Source: DATMTS01 sp035564555 (GTDB taxonomy: Bacteria; Actinomycetota; Actinomycetes; Actinomycetales; Microbacteriaceae). From it: DNA of 10,647 nt. Both the position numbers and the translations under genes were made by a program. Within the stretch, counting starts at the first letter, position 1, and each line of letters opens with the position of its first letter. The notes below the pieces were generated by a model that worked only from the letters and a program-made list of their open reading frames with translations, searched no databases and had not been told where the DNA came from. Shown piece by piece: positions 6,228 to 10,647 of the stretch. The DNA is taken from contig DATMTS010000100.1 in assembly GCA_035564555.1 (NCBI GenBank), positions 1-10,647 on the forward strand, in the 5' to 3' direction.

Positions 6228-7005
6228 CCAGTCGGTATCCGACTCCGCGCACCGTCTCGATCCACCGCGGTTGCGAACTCTCGTCGCCCAGTTTGCGACG
6301 CAGGTTGGCCAGGTGCACCTCGACGGCCCTGCGATCGGAATCAGAGACGTAGTCGCCGATCGCGTCGTTGCCGCCCTCGGCGCGCATCGCCAGGGCGAGC
6401 GTCGACTTGCTGACCACGCGGTGGCCGTTGTCCATGATGCACATCAGCAGTTCGAACTCGCTGCGGGTCAGCTCGACGCGTTCGCCGTTGCGCTCGACCA
6501 GCCGCATCTCCTCGTTCAAGCGCAGGCCGTCGTGCTCGAGCCAGCCGTTGCCCTCGGGCGCCGCGGCCGGGGATGCCGTCGCTGCCGGGCCGGACGCGAC
6601 GTCATCGGTGGGCACCGTCGTCACGGTGCGCGGCCGGCGCAGCATGGCCTCGATGCGTGCCCGCAGTTCGCGCGGCCGGAACGGCTTGGTCAGGTAGTCG
6701 TCGGCGCCGGCTTCGAGCCCCACCAGCACGTCGATCTCCTCGCCGCGCGCGGTGAGCATCACGATGTAGGTCGAGCTGAATGCCCGGATGCGCCGGGCCA
6801 CTTCGAACCCGTCGATACCCGGAAGGCTGATGTCCAGCGTGGTGACCACCGGCTGATGTTCCCGCACCGCCTCGACGCCGGAGAGCCCGTCTGCGGCCGA
6901 GTACGTGGTGAACCCTGCCTGGCCGAGCACCGCCTCCAGCAGATTGCGGATGTCTGCGTCGTCTTCGACCACGACCGCGACCCGATGCTGTCCCCCGTCG
7001 ACCAT
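6220..7005 (-). CDS. OmpR/PhoB-family response regulator
   Basis: A two-component DNA-binding regulator of 261 residues. The receiver domain (about 8-122) has the acidic pocket EDD at 14-16, phospho-acceptor Asp58 in LDISLPG, Thr85 in LTARG and Lys107 in LTKPF, all intact. A low-complexity linker rich in Ala, Pro and Thr (about 125-152) joins a winged-helix output domain (about 155-261) with ELTRSEFELL, VHLANLRRKLG and the terminal TVRGVGYRL. The segment before VEVHL (about 206-226) is several residues longer than usual in the transactivation-loop region. The ATG at 7005 has no Shine-Dalgarno but has TACGGT 6 nt upstream, so it may be leaderless. The partner kinase is not adjacent; the kinase at 2706-4436 is the nearest candidate. 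It is divergent from mqo across 93 nt and may regulate mqo, itself, or the promoter near 5671. Confidence 0.93.
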   Translation of the reverse strand: MVDGGQHRVAVVVEDDADIRNLLEAVLGQAGFTTYSAADGLSGVEAVREHQPVVTTLDISLPGIDGFEVARRIRAFSSTYIVMLTARGEEIDVLVGLEAGADDYLTKPFRPRELRARIEAMLRRPRTVTTVPTDDVASGPAATASPAAAPEGNGWLEHDGLRLNEEMRLVERNGERVELTRSEFELLMCIMDNGHRVVSKSTLALAMRAEGGNDAIGDYVSDSDRRAVEVHLANLRRKLGDESSQPRWIETVRGVGYRLVS

Positions 7006-7011
7006 GTGATC

Positions 7012-7017
7012 ACCGTA
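7012..7017 (-). promoter_or_regulatory. -10 box (TACGGT) for a leaderless response-regulator transcript
   Basis: Read on the minus strand, TACGGT is followed by 6 nt (GATCAC) and then the ATG at 7005. This repeats the spacing seen before the kinase and mqo genes. No clear -35 is visible, so confidence is limited. Confidence 0.4.
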
Positions 7018-7086
7018 CCAAGGGTGGGACCCCTCTCCGCCCATGTGACCGGTCGGCGCGCGGGGTTCCCGCTCAAGCGCCACCCA

Positions 7087-7092
7087 TAGAAT
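7087..7092 (+). promoter_or_regulatory. -10 box (TAGAAT) for a leaderless mqo transcript
   Basis: TAGAAT ends 6 nt before the GTG at 7099, and there is no Shine-Dalgarno between them. The -35 region is weak. A GCTCAAG at 7071-7077, the reverse complement of the CTTGAGC core at 5611 and 5622, lies 9 bp upstream of the -10 box. Confidence 0.5.
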
Positions 7093-7098
7093 GGGTCG

Positions 7099-8643
7099 GT
7101 GAGTTCTTCCCGAGACCCGTTCGACGTCGTCCTCATCGGTGGCGGAATCATGAGCGCCACCCTGGCCACCATGATCCAGCGCGTGCAGCCGGACTGGAGC
7201 ATCCGAATCTACGAGCGGCTCGGCTCCGTCGCACAGGAGAGCTCGAACCCGTGGAACAACGCCGGCACCGGTCACTCCGCACTGTGCGAATTGAACTATA
7301 TGCCGCAGGCTCCCGACGGCTCGGTGGACCCTGCCAAGGCGATCAGCATCAACGAACAGTTCCAGCTGAGCAGGCAGTTCTGGTCGACGCTCGTGCAAGA
7401 GGGCGTACTGGGTGACCCGAAGAGCTTCATCAACTCCATCCCGCACATGACCTTCGTGCGGGGCGAGCACGACATCGACTACCTGCGCACCCGTTACGAG
7501 GTGCTGAAGAAGCAGCCGCTGTTCGATGAGATCGAGTTCAGCGACGACCCGAAGAAGATCGCCGAATGGGCGCCGCTGCTGGTGGACAAACGACCCAAGA
7601 GCGAGAGGTTCGCCGCGACCCGCGTCGCCGGCGGCACCGACGTCGACTTCGGCTCCCTGACCAACCAGCTGTTCGATCGGCTGGTCGGCAAGGGCGCCGA
7701 GCTGCTGCTCAACCACGAAGTGCGTTCGTTGCGCAAAGGCTCCGACGGGCTGTGGACGCTCCGCGCCAAGCACACCGTGGGCAACACCCCGCATCTGGTG
7801 CGGGCGCGGTTCGTCTTCGTGGGTGCCGGCGGCTACGCCCTCAAGCTGCTGCAGAAGTCGCACATCCCTGAAGCTAAGGGCTACGGCACCTTCCCGATCA
7901 GCGGCCAGTTCCTCCGCACGAGCAACCCTAAGGTCGTCGCCCGGCACCACGCGAAGGTCTACAGCCAGGCAGCGGTCGGTGCGCCCCCGATGTCGGTGCC
8001 GCACCTCGACACCCGCGTGGTCGACGGTCAGGCATCCCTGATGTTCGGTCCGTACGCCGGGGCCGACCCCAAGTTCCTCAAGCACGGCAGCGTGCTGGAT
8101 CTGCCGCTGTCCGTGCGCGGCGGCAACATCGGCCCGTATCTGTCGGTCGCGCGCGACAACCTGAACCTGGTCAAATACCTGATCGGCGAGCTGCTGACGT
8201 CTCGCGCCGGCAAGTTCCGGGCGCTTCAAGAATTCGCTCCGAGCGCCCGCCCGGAGGACTGGGAGCTCATCACCGCGGGCCAGCGTGCGCAGGTCATCAA
8301 GAAGGATGCCAAGCGCGGCGGCATCCTGCAGTTCGGCACCGAGGTGGTCGGCGCCGACGACGGCAGCATCGTGGGTCTGCTGGGCGCATCGCCCGGCGCA
8401 TCGACCGCCGTGCCGATCATGATCGACGTGCTGAAGCGCTGCTTCCCCGACCGCTACGCACAGTGGGAGCCCACGTTGCGCGGGCTGATCCCGACCCTCG
8501 GCACCACACTCAACGACCAGCCGAAGAAGGCGAAGAAGGTCATGGCGGCCACGGCCGAGACGCTCCAGCTGACCGCAAGCGCCTCGACGTCGGCGAGGTC
8601 GAGCTCCCGCCGCGCACTCGGTGCCGTCCCGTCACAGGCGTAG
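7099..8643 (+). CDS. mqo: Malate:quinone oxidoreductase
   Basis: A membrane-associated FAD enzyme that oxidises L-malate to oxaloacetate and passes the electrons to the quinone pool, standing in for or supplementing malate dehydrogenase in the TCA cycle. The 514-residue protein has the N-terminal dinucleotide-binding motif VVLIGGGIMSATLA (10-23). The family hallmark SSNPWNNAGTGHSALCELNY lies at 48-67, and the C-terminal FAD-contact segment VGLLGASPGASTAVP at 425-439. Length is slightly above the usual 490-500 residues because of a Ser/Ala/Arg-rich tail after about residue 485. The start is GTG at 7099; it leaves only six residues before the FAD-binding strand, and the next ATG (7150) would remove that motif. 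It is transcribed away from the response regulator gene. Oxaloacetate is the precursor of the aspartate used by LysC and Asd, though the linkage may be chance. Confidence 0.96.
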   Translation: MSSSRDPFDVVLIGGGIMSATLATMIQRVQPDWSIRIYERLGSVAQESSNPWNNAGTGHSALCELNYMPQAPDGSVDPAKAISINEQFQLSRQFWSTLVQEGVLGDPKSFINSIPHMTFVRGEHDIDYLRTRYEVLKKQPLFDEIEFSDDPKKIAEWAPLLVDKRPKSERFAATRVAGGTDVDFGSLTNQLFDRLVGKGAELLLNHEVRSLRKGSDGLWTLRAKHTVGNTPHLVRARFVFVGAGGYALKLLQKSHIPEAKGYGTFPISGQFLRTSNPKVVARHHAKVYSQAAVGAPPMSVPHLDTRVVDGQASLMFGPYAGADPKFLKHGSVLDLPLSVRGGNIGPYLSVARDNLNLVKYLIGELLTSRAGKFRALQEFAPSARPEDWELITAGQRAQVIKKDAKRGGILQFGTEVVGADDGSIVGLLGASPGASTAVPIMIDVLKRCFPDRYAQWEPTLRGLIPTLGTTLNDQPKKAKKVMAATAETLQLTASASTSARSSSRRALGAVPSQA

Positions 8644-8717
8644 GTCCTCACCCCGGCCGCCGGCGGTCGGTGGCGAAGAGCATCGGCTCCGACGTGGAGC
8701 CCGGCCCGGCACCTCAG

Positions 8718-8746
8718 TAGACAGCGGCGCTCGCGCCTGATAGCGT
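8718..8746 (+). promoter_or_regulatory. Promoter of the ABC-F transcript (TAGACA-N17-TAGCGT)
   Basis: TAGACA at 8718-8723 (one mismatch to TTGACA) and TAGCGT at 8741-8746 (TANNNT) are separated by the optimal 17 bp. It is the best -35/-10 pair in the window. Transcription would begin around 8753-8757, placing the three-codon leader ORF at or within a few bases of the 5' end, with about 100 nt of leader before the ABC-F start. The AT-rich block expected just upstream of the -35 in WhiB7-dependent promoters is not present. Confidence 0.62.
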
Positions 8747-8756
8747 CGTTCGCGCA

Positions 8757-8768
8757 ATGAAGAGATAA
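8757..8768 (+). CDS. Candidate three-codon leader peptide (Met-Lys-Arg)
   Basis: ATG AAG AGA TAA lies within a few bases of the predicted transcript start and ends exactly one base before the 5' arm of the hairpin that masks the ABC-F ribosome-binding site. AGA is a rare arginine codon in such high-GC genomes. Two basic residues next to the initiator methionine recall macrolide-stalling leader peptides, although the classical Arg-X-Arg spacing is not present. It has no Shine-Dalgarno and would be read as a leaderless or near-leaderless ORF. Its position is the main evidence; translation and stalling are inferred. Confidence 0.45.
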   Translation: MKR

Positions 8769-8850
8769 CGCCTTTCGTCCCGCGTCCGAGGCCATGCCCG
8801 GCGGGAATTCCTGCTCCATCGCGCCTCGCGCGGGAGTATCTCGAAAGGCG
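8769..8850 (+). promoter_or_regulatory. Translation-attenuator-like hairpin sequestering the ABC-F Shine-Dalgarno
   Basis: CGCCTTTCG (8769-8777) pairs perfectly with CGAAAGGCG (8842-8850), which contains the ABC-F Shine-Dalgarno GAAAGG. The stem continues inward with TCCCGCG (8778-8784) to CGCGGGA (8829-8835), across a 6-nt bulge at 8836-8841. It continues again with CGAGGC (8787-8792) to GCCTCG (8823-8828), across a 2-nt bulge. That gives 22 Watson-Crick pairs. An alternative pairing, TCCCGC (8778-8783) with GCGGGA (8801-8806), competes with the middle helix. There is no T-run, so control would act on translation rather than termination. A ribosome held on the leader ORF would cover the 5' arm and free the Shine-Dalgarno. 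Confidence 0.65.
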
Positions 8851-8855
8851 GTCTC

Positions 8856-10631
8856 ATGACTGCGCAGTCTGCTGCTGTGAACACCCTCGCTTCCGGCGTC
8901 ATCGCCCGCGCCTCCGCCCACACCGACTATGTGCGTGCCGACGGCATCTCGCACTCGTACGCAGATCGGCGGGTGCTCATCGACGTGTCGCTGACCGTCG
9001 CGCCCGGGCGCCGGCTCGGCCTGATCGGCGAGAACGGCGCGGGAAAGTCCACCCTGCTCCGGCTGCTCGCCGGCGTCGAGCACGCCGACTCCGGCGGCAT
9101 CCAACGGCCCGCTCGCACCGGCATCCTGTGGCAGGAAGTTCCCTTCGAGTCGACCAGCACGGTGGGGGAACTGATCGAGCACGCGATCGCCGACGTGCGC
9201 GCCATCGAGGCCGAACTCGACGCGGCGGCCGCCGCGCTCGCCGAACCGGATGCCGGCGCGGCTGCCGGGGAACGGTACGACCTCGCGCTGGCGAACGCCG
9301 AACGCGCCGAAGTCTGGAGCCTGGATGCCCGGCGAGACGAACTGCTGCACGGCCTCGGCGTCGGCGGCATCGAGTTCGACCGGCCGCTGGGCCAGGTCTC
9401 TGGCGGGCAGCGCAGCCGCATCGCGCTCGCCGCTCTGCTGCTGTCGCGCCCCGATGCGCTGCTGCTGGACGAGCCGACCAATCACCTCGACGACGTCGCC
9501 GCGGCGTTCTTGGAGCGGCAGTTGCTCGCCTGGCGCGGCCCGGTGATCTTCGCCAGCCATGACAGGGCGTTCCTCGACGCCGTCGCGACGAGCTTGCTCG
9601 ATCTCGATCCGAGTCGCGGCCCGGTCGGCAGGGGCGGAGCCGGCAGCGCAGGCGCGGCCTCGGCCGGCGCAACGACCGCGTTCGGTGCCGGTGCCCGCAC
9701 CGGCGACGACGCTGAGCCGGTCGGCGCCTACACGCGGTATCTGCAGGCCAAGGCCGACGAACGTGCCAGGTGGGAGCGCCAATTCGCTGAAGAGCAAGGC
9801 GAGCTGAAGCGGCTGAAGCACTCGGCAGAGGTCACCGCGCGCAACATCTCGTTCAGCGGGCCGCCGCGCGACAACGACAAGTTCGCCAGCGGATTCAAGG
9901 CAGGCACTCTGCAGAAGCAGATTCGGCGGCGGGTGAAAGACGCCCAGGGGCGGCTCGAAGACCTGCGTGAGAATCAGGTGCGCAAGCCGCCCGCCGTGCT
10001 CAGCTTCGGCGGCATCCCAACCGGCTCGCACGCTCTCGACGAGGCGGCCGGAACGCTGCTGCAGCTGACGGATGCCCGAATCGCGGGACGGCTTGACGTC
10101 GCGCGCTTTCGCGTGGAGCCGACCACCCGCGTGCTGATCACGGGCCCGAACGGAGCCGGCAAGTCGACGTTGCTGACCGCACTGGCGGGCACGCTGCCGG
10201 TGCAGGCAGGAGCCGTCGGTCGACGTAAGGGGCTGCGCGTCGGCCTGCTCGAACAAGACGTGCGGTTCCTCGATCCGAGCGAGACTCCGCGCCGCGTCTA
10301 CCAACGGGTGGTCGGGGAGCATCGGGCCGAGCAGGTGCCACTGACCACACTGGGCCTGATCGCACCCCGCGATCTGGATCGGCCGGTCGGTTCTCTCTCC
10401 ATCGGGCAGCAACGCCGCCTTGCCCTCGCGCTGATCATCGCGCGGCCGCCGCACGTCTTTTTGCTCGACGAGCCGACCAACCACCTGTCGCTGTCGCTGG
10501 CGACAGAACTCGAAGACGCGCTCGGGTCGTATCCCGGCGCGGTCGTGGTCGCAAGTCACGACCGCTGGTTGCGCCGACGGTGGAACGGCGAACACGTGCA
10601 GATGTACGAAGGTCGCCTCCTGGCGGCGTAA
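8856..10631 (+). CDS. ABC-F family ATPase, probable antibiotic-resistance ribosome-protection protein
   Basis: ABC-F proteins have two ATPase cassettes and no membrane domain. They bind the ribosomal E site, and resistance types dislodge drugs from the 50S subunit. This 591-residue protein shows Walker A GENGAGKST (58-66), signature VSGGQ (181-185), Walker B LLLDEPTNHL (202-211) and SHDR (234-237). A charged linker follows (about 293-375). The second cassette has GPNGAGKST (430-438), LSIGQQR (514-520), FLLDEPTNHLS (535-545) and SHDR (567-570). It resembles actinobacterial self-resistance proteins of the OleB/TlrC/LmrC kind; the drug class cannot be told from sequence. A Gly/Ala-rich insert occupies about 255-285, before the linker. 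The ATG at 8856 follows GAAAGG (8843-8848) with a 7-nt spacing. The masked ribosome-binding site suggests it is drug-inducible. No transporter TM segments are seen, so it is not an exporter. Confidence 0.92.
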   Translation: MTAQSAAVNTLASGVIARASAHTDYVRADGISHSYADRRVLIDVSLTVAPGRRLGLIGENGAGKSTLLRLLAGVEHADSGGIQRPARTGILWQEVPFESTSTVGELIEHAIADVRAIEAELDAAAAALAEPDAGAAAGERYDLALANAERAEVWSLDARRDELLHGLGVGGIEFDRPLGQVSGGQRSRIALAALLLSRPDALLLDEPTNHLDDVAAAFLERQLLAWRGPVIFASHDRAFLDAVATSLLDLDPSRGPVGRGGAGSAGAASAGATTAFGAGARTGDDAEPVGAYTRYLQAKADERARWERQFAEEQGELKRLKHSAEVTARNISFSGPPRDNDKFASGFKAGTLQKQIRRRVKDAQGRLEDLRENQVRKPPAVLSFGGIPTGSHALDEAAGTLLQLTDARIAGRLDVARFRVEPTTRVLITGPNGAGKSTLLTALAGTLPVQAGAVGRRKGLRVGLLEQDVRFLDPSETPRRVYQRVVGEHRAEQVPLTTLGLIAPRDLDRPVGSLSIGQQRRLALALIIARPPHVFLLDEPTNHLSLSLATELEDALGSYPGAVVVASHDRWLRRRWNGEHVQMYEGRLLAA

Positions 10632-10647
10632 CCCCTTCCGCCGCGGG

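Noticed and set aside
7006..8229. Upstream extension of the response regulator frame through mqo
   Set aside because: The regulator begins with its conserved receiver strand just after the ATG at 7005. The upstream residues are antisense to mqo and match nothing.
8644..8675. Intrinsic terminator after mqo
   Set aside because: The CCGGCCGCCGG run can form only a small GC hairpin and no T-tract follows it.
8710..8723. WhiB7-type promoter for the ABC-F gene
   Set aside because: The expected AT-rich block just upstream of the -35 hexamer is absent; the sequence there is GC-rich.
8454..10595. Long open frame on the minus strand opposite the ABC-F gene (over 700 codons)
   Set aside because: It is antisense to a clear two-cassette ABC ATPase, its translation is Arg/Gly/Ala-rich with no recognisable domain, and such frames are expected from GC-rich third-position bias.

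Overview
The window is high-GC DNA (coding third positions are mostly G or C) with an Actinobacteria-type gene set: lysC-asd with an internal lysC restart, malate:quinone oxidoreductase, an antibiotic-resistance-type ABC-F protein, and several genes that look leaderless (a TANNNT -10 box ending 6 nt before the start codon). Gene content and the recurring GGATGCC/GGCATCC word suggest Microbacteriaceae. That placement is inference; no rRNA or other marker gene is present.

Layout. 1-179: repetitive CG/CA-rich non-coding DNA, then a lysC promoter. 180-2655: aspartate kinase (lysC) and aspartate-semialdehyde dehydrogenase (asd), the first two steps from aspartate to lysine, threonine, methionine and diaminopimelate. 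2706-5596: a membrane histidine kinase translationally coupled to a membrane GGDEF-like protein whose signature motif is destroyed (RGNRF). 5597-5825: a regulatory region with TTGAG repeats in 11-bp register, a -10 box, a foldable leader and a possible 40-codon ORF. 5826-6227: a small protein resembling an Hpt domain whose phospho-accepting histidine is missing. 6220-7005 (minus): an intact OmpR/PhoB-type response regulator that converges on it and shares its palindromic stop. 7099-8643: malate:quinone oxidoreductase (mqo), divergent from the regulator. 8718-10631: an ABC-F protein behind a leader that looks like a translation attenuator.

How the parts may work together. The kinase, degenerate GGDEF protein, pseudo-Hpt protein and response regulator may form one signalling cluster with two catalytically dead partners. 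The 11-bp repeats are the geometry OmpR/PhoB regulators bind, so the regulator may control the pseudo-Hpt operon; a single reverse copy of the same core lies near the mqo start. Mqo makes oxaloacetate, the precursor of the aspartate used by LysC and Asd, but that metabolic link may be coincidental.

The most striking non-coding signal is upstream of the ABC-F gene. A three-codon ORF (Met-Lys-Arg-stop) is followed immediately by an imperfect 22-bp stem whose outer 9 bp pair perfectly with the ABC-F Shine-Dalgarno region. This is the arrangement expected for drug-induced ribosome stalling on a leader peptide that exposes the ribosome-binding site.
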